Position numbers and translations under genes: made by a program
The notes under the pieces: generated by a model
Database searches by the model: none
What the model saw: only the letters and a program-made list of their open reading frames with translations
Told to the model about the DNA's origin: nothing
NCBI RefSeq assembly: GCF_002091985.1
Contig: NZ_MKKX01000003.1
Location: forward strand, 62,001-126,000
Direction of reading: 5' to 3'
Source of the DNA: Rhodococcus sp. 1163
Lineage (GTDB): Bacteria; Actinomycetota; Actinomycetes; Mycobacteriales; Mycobacteriaceae
DNA: 64,000 bases
Part shown: positions 54,238 through 63,328 of the stretch, one piece after another
Numbering within the stretch: position 1 is the stretch's first letter
Layout: the number at the start of each line of letters is the position of its first letter

Positions 54238-55656
54238 ATGCAGTCACCTCCTCACGGTCTGCCCGGTCACCTCGTGGATTTCGTCACCGCGTTGCGTAAA
54301 CGCGGGATCGCGGTCGGGCCGTCCGAAACCATCGACGCAGGTCGAGTGCTCTCGGTGCTCGATATGCTGGATCGCGAAGCGCTTCGCGAGGGTCTTGCAT
54401 GCTCGCTCCTTCGTCGGCCGACGCATCGTGACACGTTCGACGCTCTCTTCGATCTGTGGTTTCCAGCGGCGTCCGGGCAGCGGGACTCAGGGAAGATCGA
54501 CACTGCCCTTCCGCGCACGGCCGACGGCGAAGTCGACATCACTGCGCTTCGCGAACTCATCACCGAGCTGCTCGTCGACGGCAGCCCGGAGGCGGTGAGC
54601 CTCACCGAAATGCTCGCCGCACAGATGGTCGAGGAGCTCGGGCAGTACACCTCGACCAACGGTCCGTCGTTCTCTGCGTATCAGGCGCTACGCGACGTCG
54701 CACCCGATACGTTGCTGAGCAAAATTCTCGAGGGTCTTCTCGGTAACGCGGAGACCGGTTCGGACCGGTCCTCGTCGCCGTACGAGGACGAGGTCGCCAA
54801 GCGCACCGCTGCAGCGCGTATCGCCGACCTTCGCAAGATGATCGACATCGAGACCCGGCGTCGCGCAGCGGAGCAACTCGGACGTGAGCGAGTGGCAAGT
54901 TACGGCGTTCCCAAGTTGGCTGAGGAAGTCGACTTTCTTCGTGCGTCCGACACCGAAATGGTGGCACTGAAACGCAGCGTCACACCGCTTGCCAGGCTTT
55001 TGGCCAGCAGGCTAGCTGCGCGACGGAGCCGAAGCCGCGCCGGCTCGATCGACCTGCGTCGGACCCTGCGCAAATCCATGTCCACCGGCGGCGTACCGAT
55101 CGATCTCGTGCAGCGCAAGCCCCGTCGGGCAAGGCCCGAACTGGTGGTGATGTGCGACGTGTCGGGCTCGGTTGCCGGCTTCAGCCATTTCACGTTGCTG
55201 TTGGTGCATGCTCTCCGTGAGCAGTTTTCGAAGGTCCGCATCTTCGCTTTCATCGATTCGACCGACGAGGTGACGCAGTTCTTCGATTCCAATGCCGATC
55301 TGGGCGCTGCGATGTCGAGGATCATTCGCGAGTCCGATCTGATCACCTTCGACGGGCACTCGGACTACGGAAATGCGTTCCAGACCTTCGACGACAGATT
55401 CGCCCAATCCGTCACCTCCAGAACCTCGGTGCTGATACTCGGTGATGCCCGTACGAACTACCGTGATCCGAAGGTCGCCGCCCTGGCACACACGGTGTCG
55501 GTCGCCAAGCATGCCTATTGGCTCAACCCGGAGCCGATCGGACAATGGGGGTCCGGCGATTCTGCCGCCGATGTCTATCGCGAGGTCATCAACATGTACG
55601 AGTGCCGCTCGGCACAGCAGCTGGCCGACATCGTGTCGAGACTGCTGCCGGTGTGA
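54238..55656 (+). CDS. VWA domain-containing protein (CoxE-like)
   Basis: A 472-residue protein. The N-terminal half is helical and unique. The von Willebrand A domain starts near residue 300 with the MIDAS motif Asp307-x-Ser309-x-Ser311 (CDVSGSVAG), and a later Thr/Asp block (FDGHSDYG, LGDARTNY) completes the metal site. No signal peptide is seen. It is 1 base downstream of the MoxR gene and certainly functions with it. CoxE-type proteins help mature molybdenum hydroxylases, but no such enzyme is encoded nearby. Confidence 0.87.
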   Translation: MQSPPHGLPGHLVDFVTALRKRGIAVGPSETIDAGRVLSVLDMLDREALREGLACSLLRRPTHRDTFDALFDLWFPAASGQRDSGKIDTALPRTADGEVDITALRELITELLVDGSPEAVSLTEMLAAQMVEELGQYTSTNGPSFSAYQALRDVAPDTLLSKILEGLLGNAETGSDRSSSPYEDEVAKRTAAARIADLRKMIDIETRRRAAEQLGRERVASYGVPKLAEEVDFLRASDTEMVALKRSVTPLARLLASRLAARRSRSRAGSIDLRRTLRKSMSTGGVPIDLVQRKPRRARPELVVMCDVSGSVAGFSHFTLLLVHALREQFSKVRIFAFIDSTDEVTQFFDSNADLGAAMSRIIRESDLITFDGHSDYGNAFQTFDDRFAQSVTSRTSVLILGDARTNYRDPKVAALAHTVSVAKHAYWLNPEPIGQWGSGDSAADVYREVINMYECRSAQQLADIVSRLLPV

Positions 55657-55731
55657 TTTTCGACCCCACCGGGGCCTCCGGACGGTGTCTGGCCTACTAC
55701 ACATTGCCGGGGCGAAGTAAGCTCGACAATC

Positions 55732-56505
55732 GTGCAGCAACCATCTCCGGCCGTAGCCACCGAATCGGCAACGCGCCGAAAGCTGGGCGTGATGGGTGGA
55801 ACCTTCGATCCGATCCACCATGGGCACCTCGTGGCGGCGAGCGAAGTTGCCAATACGTTCGATCTCGACGAGGTCATCTTCGTTCCGACCGGTGTGCCGT
55901 GGCAGAAAGAAGGCAAGCCTGTCAGCCCGGCCGAGGACCGGTACCTGATGACAGTGATCGCTACCGCCTCCAACCCGCGGTTCTCGGTCAGCCGAGTCGA
56001 TGTCGATCGCGAGAAGCTGACCTACACCGTCGACACCCTGCGTGACCTTCGCGCGCAGCATCCCACTGCGGAGCTTTACTTCATCACCGGAGCCGACGCG
56101 CTGGAGAGTATCCTCACCTGGCAGAACTGGGAGGAACTCTTCGAACTGGCGAAATTCGTCGGCGTATCGCGACCAGGGTTCGAATTGGGTGTCGAGCACC
56201 TGGCGGATCACCTGCAAGACTTGTCTCCGGACGCGCTTACGCTCATCGAGATCCCTGCACTGGCAATCTCCTCTACCGAATGCAGGCTCCGGGCGAGCGA
56301 GAATCGCCCGGTCTGGTACCTCGTACCCGACGGCGTGGTGCAGTACATCTCGAAGAGAAATCTATACCGACCCAGGGGCGCACAGCGTCTCGACGGCTCC
56401 GTCACCATGTCGGAGCCTGCGCCACAAAAACAGCAACCGGCCGAGTCCGTCACCAGCGCAGTGACCGAGGACTCGAGCCTGAACAGTGGGAGAGAAGTCA
56501 AGTGA
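55732..56505 (+). CDS. nadD: Nicotinate-nucleotide adenylyltransferase
   Basis: Makes nicotinate adenine dinucleotide in NAD synthesis; 257 residues. The nucleotidyltransferase motif [11 protein letters not shown] is at about 22-32, and the C-terminal ISSTECR motif is present. The last 50 residues are a low-complexity Pro/Gln/Ser tail beyond the usual end of the family. GTG 55732 is close behind a TAAGCT hexamer (55718-55723), suggesting little or no leader. The GTGA overlap couples it to rsfS. Confidence 0.94.
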   Translation: MQQPSPAVATESATRRKLGVMGGTFDPIHHGHLVAASEVANTFDLDEVIFVPTGVPWQKEGKPVSPAEDRYLMTVIATASNPRFSVSRVDVDREKLTYTVDTLRDLRAQHPTAELYFITGADALESILTWQNWEELFELAKFVGVSRPGFELGVEHLADHLQDLSPDALTLIEIPALAISSTECRLRASENRPVWYLVPDGVVQYISKRNLYRPRGAQRLDGSVTMSEPAPQKQQPAESVTSAVTEDSSLNSGREVK

Positions 56506-56891
56506 CTGCAACAAACGAGGCCGTCGCAATGGCGCGAATTGCGGCACTCGCAGCCGACGACAAGCTCGCAACGAACGTGGTTGTGTTGGACGTATCGGAT
56601 CAATTGTTCATCACCGATTGCTTCGTGATCGCCTCGGCATCGAACGAGCGACAGGTCAACGCGATCGTGGAGAGCATCGAAGACACCCTGCGTGAATCCG
56701 GTTTCAAGCCGGTGCGCAAGGAAGGCACCCGTGAGGGTCGATGGGCGCTGCTCGACTACGTGGACGTCGTCGTCCATGTCCAGCACGAGGACGAGCGCAA
56801 CTTCTACGCCCTCGAGCGTTTGTGGAAGGACTGCCCGACCGTCGAGGTTCCAGGGCTCGGCGAGCGCGCGGAACCGGAAACGGAGCAGTGA
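56502..56891 (+). CDS. rsfS: Ribosome silencing factor
   Basis: A 129-residue RsfS/Iojap protein that binds ribosomal protein L14 and prevents subunit joining under starvation. The [22 protein letters not shown] and [19 protein letters not shown] blocks are typical. The start is GTG 56502 overlapping the nadD stop; the longer frame upstream is a shadow of nadD. It overlaps gpgP as GTGA. Confidence 0.94.
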   Translation: MTATNEAVAMARIAALAADDKLATNVVVLDVSDQLFITDCFVIASASNERQVNAIVESIEDTLRESGFKPVRKEGTREGRWALLDYVDVVVHVQHEDERNFYALERLWKDCPTVEVPGLGERAEPETEQ

Positions 56892-57553
56892 GCGCTGCCG
56901 TCAAGCGGCATTTGATCCTGCTGCGACACGGTCAGACGGAATACAACGCGACGAGCCGGATGCAGGGCCAGCTCGATACCGATCTGTCCGAGCTGGGGCG
57001 TACACAGGCCAAAACTGCGGCAGCGGAACTGACACTGCGTTCGCCGCTGCGCGTGGTCTCCTCGGACCTTGCTCGCGCGTTCGACACCGCCGTCGCACTC
57101 GGGGAAGCGTCGGGCCTGCCGGTCTCGACCGACGCGAGACTGCGTGAGACGCACCTGGGTCAGTGGCAGGGGCTCACGCATCTCGATGTCGACGCGCAAG
57201 CACCGGGAGCGCGTCTGAAGTGGCGCGCCGACGCCTCGATCACACCGCCTGGGGGTGAAAGCCGTATCGATGTGGCTCGCCGAAGTGTGCCCGTCGTCGA
57301 AGAGCTTCTGGCGCAGCTACCGGAATGGGGGGCCGACAGCTCCGATCGTCCGATCGTGCTCGTCGCGCACGGTGGATTGATCGCCGCTCTCACCGCGTCG
57401 CTGCTCGACCTTCCAGTCGATCGATGGCCGGTTCTCGGCGGTCTGTCCAATACGAGTTGGGTACAGCTGAGCAGTCACGGAGAGGGCGAAGCCCTCGGTT
57501 GGCGCCTGGATGTCTGGAACGCATCGGCGAGAGTGGCCAGTGACATCCTCTGA
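56888..57553 (+). CDS. gpgP: Histidine phosphatase, probable glucosyl-3-phosphoglycerate phosphatase
   Basis: A 221-residue histidine-phosphatase-superfamily protein. The catalytic motif [10 protein letters not shown] is at the N-terminus, with [12 protein letters not shown], the ETHLGQWQG loop and [10 protein letters not shown] completing the active site. By position between rsfS and the octanoyltransferase gene it corresponds to mycobacterial Rv2419c (GpgP), which dephosphorylates glucosyl-3-phosphoglycerate in methylglucose lipopolysaccharide synthesis. A generic phosphoglycerate mutase label is possible but less likely given the context. Confidence 0.88.
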   Translation: MSAAVKRHLILLRHGQTEYNATSRMQGQLDTDLSELGRTQAKTAAAELTLRSPLRVVSSDLARAFDTAVALGEASGLPVSTDARLRETHLGQWQGLTHLDVDAQAPGARLKWRADASITPPGGESRIDVARRSVPVVEELLAQLPEWGADSSDRPIVLVAHGGLIAALTASLLDLPVDRWPVLGGLSNTSWVQLSSHGEGEALGWRLDVWNASARVASDIL

Positions 57554-58301
57554 CGATTACGCCCCGCCTGCGGCCGAGAACAATGCTCCGCCGGTATTGC
57601 TGGTGCTCGCCGATTCGCTCAGCTACTACGGCCCCAAAGGCGGCCTGCCGGTAGATGATCCGAGGATTTGGCCGAACCTCGTCGCGGCCGAGCTCGGATG
57701 GCGGGTCGAGTTGGTTGCCCGCATCGGCTGGACCAGTCGTGACGTGTGGTGGGCTCTGACACAGGATCCGCGGGTCTGGGCTGCCATCCCGAAAGCGGGT
57801 GCAGTCGTTTTCGGTGTCGGCGGAATGGACTCTTTGCCGTCACCGTTGCCGACGGCTCTACGCGAACAGATTCGGTACGTCCGCCCGCCTGCGTTGCGGA
57901 GAGTCGTTCGAGCGGGATATCAGTGGGTACAACCGAGATTCGCGCATCTGCGTTGGCCGGTAGCGTTGCCACCGAAACTGAGTGTCGATTATCTCGAACA
58001 GGCGCGCGCGGCTTTGGCATACGTTCGGCCTGAGCTTCCCGTCATCGGCACACTGCCCTCCGTGCATCGCAGTGACGCGTACGGCAAGGTCCATGCCGGT
58101 CGACCGGCAGCCGAGCGCGCACTACGCACCTGGAGTGAGAGCACGGGCGTCCCCTTGGTCGACCTTGCAGAAGCAGTCCGCGAGAACATCTACTCCGACA
58201 ACGCCAACCCGGACGGGATCCACTGGGGCTGGGACGCACACGTCGCCGTCGCCGAAGCGATGCTGGTCGAACTCCGCAAAACACAGGGAACCGCGCCATG
58301 A
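57540..58301 (+). CDS. octT: Diglucosylglycerate octanoyltransferase-like SGNH protein
   Basis: A 253-residue SGNH-hydrolase-fold protein. The Ser is in [12 protein letters not shown] (near residue 30), the Gly/Asn blocks follow, and the C-terminal [10 protein letters not shown] supplies Asp and His. Its place after gpgP matches Rv2418c, reported as the octanoyltransferase OctT that acylates diglucosylglycerate in methylglucose lipopolysaccharide synthesis. GTG 57540 gives a 14-base overlap with gpgP; the protein may begin slightly later. No secretion signal is evident. Confidence 0.8.
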   Translation: MTSSDDYAPPAAENNAPPVLLVLADSLSYYGPKGGLPVDDPRIWPNLVAAELGWRVELVARIGWTSRDVWWALTQDPRVWAAIPKAGAVVFGVGGMDSLPSPLPTALREQIRYVRPPALRRVVRAGYQWVQPRFAHLRWPVALPPKLSVDYLEQARAALAYVRPELPVIGTLPSVHRSDAYGKVHAGRPAAERALRTWSESTGVPLVDLAEAVRENIYSDNANPDGIHWGWDAHVAVAEAMLVELRKTQGTAP

Positions 58302-59131
58302 CCATCGCGGTGGTTACCGATTCTTCGGCGTGCCTAGAACCTGGTGTTGCGCGCAGTGCCGGAATCGCGATCGCACCACTGCACGTCTTCGTCGGCGGCG
58401 TCGATCTCCGCGAAGGTATCGACGACATCCCCGAGGACTTTGTCGCCGACGGACCGGTGACCACGGCGGGCAGCTCGCCGGGCGAGCTGGTCGATATTTA
58501 CGGCGCGGCACTCGAGCGAAGTGACGGTGCAGGAGTGGTGGCCGTCCATATCTCCCGTGGACTGTCGAGCACCTGGGATGGGGCGCGGCAAGCGGCCGCC
58601 CAGCTGGGTGATCGCGTCCGCGTTGTGGATTCGGCTGCTGCGGCCATGGGAGTCGGCTACGCCGCACTTTCGGCGGCGCGTGTTGCTGCCGGCGGCGGGA
58701 CTCTCGATTCGGTCTTTGCCGAAGCCGTGGCGGTGTCGGCCCGGACGCGATGCTTCATCGTGGTCGATCGACTCGATCATCTACGCCGCGGCGGGCGGAT
58801 CGGTGCGGCGGCAGCATTGTTGGGGACGGCGCTTGCCATGAAGCCTGTGCTCCACCTCGCCGACGGAAAGCTCGTGCTGAAAGAGAAAACTCGGACCTCG
58901 ACGAAGGCACTCGGCAAGCTCGTCGAGGCGGTTGCCGCGGTATCGGGTGAATCGGGGGTTGCGCTCACCGTTCATCACATGCAGTGCGAAGCCCGCGCAG
59001 CGACTGTCGCTTCGATGCTCGCCGACCGAATCCCGCAGATCGTCACGCTCGAAACGCTGCCGTTCGGTGCTGTTGTCGGGGCTCATGTGGGTCCAGGCGC
59101 AGTGGGCGTCGCCGTGTGTCCCCAGGCGTGA
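58298..59131 (+). CDS. DegV family fatty-acid-binding protein
   Basis: A 277-residue DegV protein. TDSSACLE near the N-terminus and [13 protein letters not shown] include the conserved serines that hold a fatty-acid carboxylate, and [15 protein letters not shown] is the family C-terminal block. In Firmicutes the equivalent FakB presents fatty acids to a kinase; in actinobacteria the role is not clear. It overlaps octT as ATGA and corresponds to Rv2417c. Confidence 0.92.
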   Translation: MTIAVVTDSSACLEPGVARSAGIAIAPLHVFVGGVDLREGIDDIPEDFVADGPVTTAGSSPGELVDIYGAALERSDGAGVVAVHISRGLSSTWDGARQAAAQLGDRVRVVDSAAAAMGVGYAALSAARVAAGGGTLDSVFAEAVAVSARTRCFIVVDRLDHLRRGGRIGAAAALLGTALAMKPVLHLADGKLVLKEKTRTSTKALGKLVEAVAAVSGESGVALTVHHMQCEARAATVASMLADRIPQIVTLETLPFGAVVGAHVGPGAVGVAVCPQA

Positions 59132-59173
59132 CCACCGTCCTCTCGCACGAGAGTTTCGGTTGTGCGAGGGGTG

Positions 59174-59182
59174 TTGTCCACA
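59174..59182 (+). promoter_or_regulatory. DnaA box
   Basis: TTGTCCACA is an exact match to the actinobacterial DnaA-box consensus. A degenerate second copy TTGTTCCACA is at 59192-59201. The site lies about 85 bases upstream of comEA. An isolated box may be functionless. Confidence 0.4.
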
Positions 59183-59263
59183 GGCGAGGCCTTGTTCCAC
59201 AGGGCAATCGGTGACCACGCAATTCTGTGCCGACCTGATGCCGCCATCGTTAGTGTCCGTGAC

Positions 59264-60118
59264 ATGGCGAGACCCGAAGAGCGACTGCGATCACTGACCG
59301 GTTCGGGTGAAAGTATCGATGATGCTCCGGCACAAGACAATTGGCTCGACGTAGAAGAAGGCCGCACGACGGCACTCTCGCCGTACCTTCCGGAGCGTTG
59401 GCGAGGTGCCCGGTTCGATCCGGGACGAAAAGGCATGTTCGCATTGTGCGGCGTCGGCCTCCTCGTCGTCCTCGTGGCCGGCTACGGATTTTTTCGTAAT
59501 TCTTCGGAAGTCGTTCCGGTACCGCCGCTTCCGGTGGTAACACCCGAGTCGGGGGCTGCTGCGACACCGCCGAAGTCCGGTCGCCCCACCGAAGGACCGG
59601 AACCGGTTCCTGCAGCAGACGTCGTAGTCAGTGTCGTCGGCCTCGTGTCGTCTTCGGGTCTGATTCATCTGCCGCCCGGCTCGCGGGTGGCGGACGCGTT
59701 GGCCGCGGCACGTCCGCTCGACGGTGCGGACGTTTTGGCACTGAACCTGGCGGCGAAGGTCAGCGACGGCGATCAAATCGTAGTCGGGGCCATCCCGCAC
59801 GATCCGCGGCCTCTGGTGAGCGGAACGGTATCGGGGGTTTCGGGAACATCAGGCGCCCAAGCGAGTTCGAGTACAGCGGACAAATCCGGGTCGACCGGAG
59901 CGTCGGTGTCCGGCAGCTCCAGTGGCGGCACGGTGAATCTGAACACCGCGACGGTCGCCGAGCTGGATGCCCTCTCGGGAGTAGGCCCGGTGACCGCTGC
60001 GAACATCGTCTCGTGGCGTGAGGTGAACGGTCCGTTCACCGATGTCGCTCAACTAGGTGAAGTCGACGGCATCGGCCCCGTTCGTCTCGAGAAGCTCCGG
60101 AGCCAGGTGTTCGTGTGA
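59264..60118 (+). CDS. comEA: ComEA family helix-hairpin-helix DNA-binding protein
   Basis: A 284-residue membrane-anchored protein. One membrane segment is at about residues 57-77 (GMFALCGVGLLVVLVAGYGF). Outside are a Pro-rich linker, an SLBB domain (about 120-180), a Ser/Gly-rich spacer, and two helix-hairpin-helix motifs (VNLNTATVAELDALSGVGPVT and the GEVDGIGPVR repeat) at the C-terminus. It is expected to bind incoming DNA next to ComEC. ATG 59264 is chosen over a longer frame without similarity. The comEC start overlaps its stop as GTGA. Confidence 0.9.
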   Translation: MARPEERLRSLTGSGESIDDAPAQDNWLDVEEGRTTALSPYLPERWRGARFDPGRKGMFALCGVGLLVVLVAGYGFFRNSSEVVPVPPLPVVTPESGAAATPPKSGRPTEGPEPVPAADVVVSVVGLVSSSGLIHLPPGSRVADALAAARPLDGADVLALNLAAKVSDGDQIVVGAIPHDPRPLVSGTVSGVSGTSGAQASSSTADKSGSTGASVSGSSSGGTVNLNTATVAELDALSGVGPVTAANIVSWREVNGPFTDVAQLGEVDGIGPVRLEKLRSQVFV

Positions 60119-61680
60119 CCGAACCGGAGATCCGTCCCTATGATTTTCGGCTGGTCCCGTCGACTCTGCTGTGTTGGGCTGCGATGGTGTTCGGCGTGTT
60201 GGCCGGATCCGCAGCGGTGACGATTCTTGCCGTTGCGCTCGGTGTTGCCGCTGCTGTGATCGGTGTGGCCGGTGCTGCAGTTGTTTCGGAACAGTCCGGC
60301 TCGGTTCGGCGCGTGGTGCCAGGCGTGGTGGCGATGCTCGTTCTGGGAGCGTGCTTCGCCGCAGCGGCCGCGATACACGTCGGAGTATTCGAGACAAGCC
60401 CGGTCGGCCGAGCCGCAGAACTGCAGGCCTGGGTCAGCGCAGCCGTGACCGTGCGTGAAGATCCGCGGTCGTCGAGGTCCGCTGGGCCCGAGACCGTGAC
60501 GGTCCGAGCCGAGCTGACGCAAATGGATATTGCCGGAACACCGCACCGCGTCGGTGGACGTGTACTGGTCATCGCACCTGCCGACGGTTGGGAAGACCTG
60601 GTACCAGGCCAGGAGGTGACGCTCCGCGGGCAGCTGTCCGTACCGGACCGTGCGGACCTCACCGTGGCCGTGGTGCGAGTCGCCGGCCCGCCGACCTCGG
60701 TCTCCGAACCTGGACTCCTCGCGGCAGCCGCTCGGCACGTCCGATCGAATCTCGCCCTCGTCGCTTCGACGTCGTTGCCGCCGGACCGGGGCGGTCTCTT
60801 GCCGGGACTGGTGGTCGGCGACGTGTCCGCGTTACCGGAGGAGATAGCAAACAATTTCCGGGCCGCTGGTCTGACTCATCTGACAGCGGTCTCCGGTGCG
60901 AACTTCTCGATCCTGCTCGGTGCTGTCCTTCTGCTCGCCCGAGGAATCGGAACGGGCCCGCGCACAACGGCTTCGGTGTGCGGTCTCGTTCTGCTGATCT
61001 TCGTGGTGATCGCGCGTCCGTCTCCGAGCGTGCTGCGGGCGGCAGTGATGGGAAGCATCGGACTGCTCGCGCTCGTCACCGGGCGCAGGCGTCAAGCGGT
61101 TCCAGCTCTGTGTTCGGCGGTACTCGGCCTGATCGCCTGGTGGCCGGAACTTGCCGTGGACTTCGGGTTCGCGCTGTCGGTATCGGCGACGGCTGGTTTG
61201 GTCGTCTTGGCGCCGGTGTGGGTGGACTGGCTACGCAGACATGGGTGGGGGAGAGCGAGCGCCGAGATCCTGGCGGTGGCAGCAGCCGCCCACGCGGTGA
61301 CTGCGCCAGTGGTGGCAGGGATGTCGGGCACGTTCTCAGCGGTCGGTGTGGTGGCGAACGTAGCCGTGGCTCCACTCGTGGCACCCATCACGGTGATCGG
61401 CGCGATCGTGGCGGTCGTAGCGACCTTCGCCACCGGTGCCGCATCGCTGGTCGTGCTGGTGGCATCCGCGCCACTGTGGTGGTTGATCTCCGTGGCGCAG
61501 TGGGCCGCGTCGGTACCCGGGGCCGGGTTCGAGATCACCAGTGGCGTTCCCGGTGCCGCTGCAGTGGTGGGTGCGCTCGCCGTCCTGATACTCGCACTGC
61601 GCTTTCGGCCGGCCCGCTGGATACTCGGTGGTCTCTGCGTAGTCCTCGTGTTGTTCTGGCTCACGGGACTTCGGTTGTGA
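60115..61680 (+). CDS. comEC: ComEC/Rec2 family competence membrane protein
   Basis: A 521-residue polytopic protein. An N-terminal region with 2-3 membrane segments and an OB-like domain (about residues 100-200) precedes the competence core with HLTAVSGANFSILLG near residue 260 and about eight further membrane helices. The C-terminal metallo-beta-lactamase domain of full-length ComEC is missing, a length typical for mycobacterial relatives. It would form the DNA channel if natural transformation operates; no pilus genes are present in the window. Confidence 0.9.
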   Translation: MTEPEIRPYDFRLVPSTLLCWAAMVFGVLAGSAAVTILAVALGVAAAVIGVAGAAVVSEQSGSVRRVVPGVVAMLVLGACFAAAAAIHVGVFETSPVGRAAELQAWVSAAVTVREDPRSSRSAGPETVTVRAELTQMDIAGTPHRVGGRVLVIAPADGWEDLVPGQEVTLRGQLSVPDRADLTVAVVRVAGPPTSVSEPGLLAAAARHVRSNLALVASTSLPPDRGGLLPGLVVGDVSALPEEIANNFRAAGLTHLTAVSGANFSILLGAVLLLARGIGTGPRTTASVCGLVLLIFVVIARPSPSVLRAAVMGSIGLLALVTGRRRQAVPALCSAVLGLIAWWPELAVDFGFALSVSATAGLVVLAPVWVDWLRRHGWGRASAEILAVAAAAHAVTAPVVAGMSGTFSAVGVVANVAVAPLVAPITVIGAIVAVVATFATGAASLVVLVASAPLWWLISVAQWAASVPGAGFEITSGVPGAAAVVGALAVLILALRFRPARWILGGLCVVLVLFWLTGLRL

Positions 61681-61731
61681 GAGCTGCATGGAGTTCGGAA
61701 AAGGTCGGACCGGCATGGCACGATCGCACAT

Positions 61732-62706
61732 GTGAATGCGAATACCCCACCTGCAGCCCTCCATCTCGTCCTCGGCGACGAGGAGTTGCTGATGGACCGC
61801 GCAGTGGCGTCGATCGTCGGGCAGATCAGATCGACTCAACAACCCGGTGAAGATCTTCCCGTGACGAAGCTTCGTGCCGGTGACGCCAGCGCCCCGGAAT
61901 TGGCCGAGCTGCTGAGCCCGTCGCTCTTCGCCGAGGATCGGGTCGTGGTTCTCGAGGCCGCCGCCGAAGCAGGCAAGGACGCAATGGCCATCGTGGTCGA
62001 TGCGGCGGCAGATCCGCCGGCCGGCGCGGTGCTGATCGTCATGCACTCCGGCGGTGGCCGCGCAAAGGCTCTGGTCGGATCGCTGCAGAAGAGTGGCGCC
62101 GTCACCCACGAGTGCGTGAAGCTGACCAAGACATCCGAGCGGGTGGACTTCGTCAAACGCGAGTTCACCGCCGCACAGGTCCGGGTCAGTGGTGACGTGG
62201 TCGACGCAATCGTCGAGTCGGTCGGTTCCGAGCTCCGCGAACTAGCCGCGGCATGTTCGCAGTTGATTGCAGACACCGGTGGCAAGGTCGATGTCGCCGC
62301 TGTACGTCGGTATTACTCCGGCAAGGCAGAAGTGTCCGGCTTCGACGTTGCGGACAAGGCAGTAGCGGGGGACCGTCCCGGCGCATTGGAAGCCTTGCGA
62401 TGGGCCCAACACCGGGGGGTGCCGCACGTGCTTCTCGCCGATGCATTGGCAGATGCAGTGCGCACCATTGCGCTGGTGGGGTCGGCGGGACGCGGAGACC
62501 CGTTCAGGATGGCGGGAGAGCTGGGCATGCCGCCCTGGAAGATCAAGAAGGCGCAAGGTCAGGCCCGCACGTGGAACGGTCGATCGATCGCAGAAGCGTT
62601 GCAGATCGTCGCGCAGTTGAATGCAGACGTGAAGGGGCAAGCTGCCGACTTCGATTACGCCGTCGAGCATGCAGTGTCAGTGGTGGCGGAATTGGGCAGC
62701 CGGTAG
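61732..62706 (+). CDS. holA: DNA polymerase III subunit delta
   Basis: A 324-residue clamp-loader subunit that opens the sliding clamp. [16 protein letters not shown] at the N-terminus is the HolA opening motif. A AAA+-like fold without a functional Walker A follows ([13 protein letters not shown]), and the C-terminal collar domain contains [16 protein letters not shown] 61732 is used. It follows comEC by 51 bases, the conserved comEA-comEC-holA order. Confidence 0.93.
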   Translation: MNANTPPAALHLVLGDEELLMDRAVASIVGQIRSTQQPGEDLPVTKLRAGDASAPELAELLSPSLFAEDRVVVLEAAAEAGKDAMAIVVDAAADPPAGAVLIVMHSGGGRAKALVGSLQKSGAVTHECVKLTKTSERVDFVKREFTAAQVRVSGDVVDAIVESVGSELRELAAACSQLIADTGGKVDVAAVRRYYSGKAEVSGFDVADKAVAGDRPGALEALRWAQHRGVPHVLLADALADAVRTIALVGSAGRGDPFRMAGELGMPPWKIKKAQGQARTWNGRSIAEALQIVAQLNADVKGQAADFDYAVEHAVSVVAELGSR

Positions 62707-62714
62707 GTCACGCA

Positions 62715-62748
62715 AAAGAACCCGCTCGGCGATCCGAGCGGGTTCTTT
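62715..62748. terminator. Bidirectional terminator between holA and rpsT
   Basis: A 15-bp perfect stem (62715-62729 and 62734-62748) with loop CGAT has AAAA/TTT edges on both sides. It lies between the convergent holA and rpsT genes, within 15 bases of both stops. Confidence 0.9.
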
Positions 62749-62761
62749 CGTTACGTGAAGA

Positions 62762-63022
62762 TCAGAGCTTGTTGACCGCGAGAGCCAGTGCCGACTTCTT
62801 GTTGGCTGCCTGGTTCTTGTGGATGACGCCCTTGCTTGCTGCCTTGTCGAGCTGGCGAGCTGCCGTCAGGAGCAATGCCGAGGCCTTGTCCTTGTCGCCG
62901 GTCGAAGTGGCATCACGGAAGGAACGGATGACCGTCCGCAGCGAAGACTTCACCGACTGGTTGCGCAGTCGCTGACGCTCGTTGGTGAGAATCCGCTTCT
63001 TCTGGGACTTGATGTTTGCCAC
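62762..63022 (-). CDS. rpsT: 30S ribosomal protein S20
   Basis: An 86-residue basic helical ribosomal protein starting [15 protein letters not shown] and ending with the [16 protein letters not shown] block, typical of S20. The start codon is GTG at 63022 with AAGGA about 9 bases upstream. It is a single-gene unit divergent from the aquaporin gene. Confidence 0.96.
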   Translation of the reverse strand: MANIKSQKKRILTNERQRLRNQSVKSSLRTVIRSFRDATSTGDKDKASALLLTAARQLDKAASKGVIHKNQAANKKSALALAVNKL

Positions 63023-63122
63023 GCGTAAATCCTTCTGTCTTCGTCGGTATTCCGGTCAGGGCGATCCATGCTGAAATGCCCGAAGTATGCTGCCGAGCTG
63101 TTGAGCCCAGCGCCGAAGGTCA

Positions 63123-63131
63123 AGAATACCA
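63123..63131 (-). promoter_or_regulatory. Extended -10 promoter of rpsT
   Basis: On the minus strand TGG-TATTCT forms an extended -10 element about 100 bases upstream of the rpsT start; no good -35 is seen. The rest of 63023-63328 contains an imperfect hairpin at 63217-63247 and no gene. Confidence 0.35.
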
Positions 63132-63328
63132 GCACTGGCAGTCATAACCGAAATCGGCGACGCTCGCGGTGTGAATGCCGAGGGTGGAGGCTGGAAAACT
63201 CGCCCTCTGGAGTGCCGATCGGAAGTGCGGTTCCGCACCTCCCGATCGTGTGGTGGAGATCACATGAGTGGCGTAACCTACTGCTCGACAGGATTTGGCC
63301 GGGAATACCTTCTCAGCAAGGTGGGGAC

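Noticed and set aside
63217-63247. Terminator or riboswitch between rpsT and the aquaporin gene
   Set aside because: The two 6-bp stems are interrupted by unpaired bases and the genes diverge, so a terminator is not expected; no known riboswitch pattern is seen.
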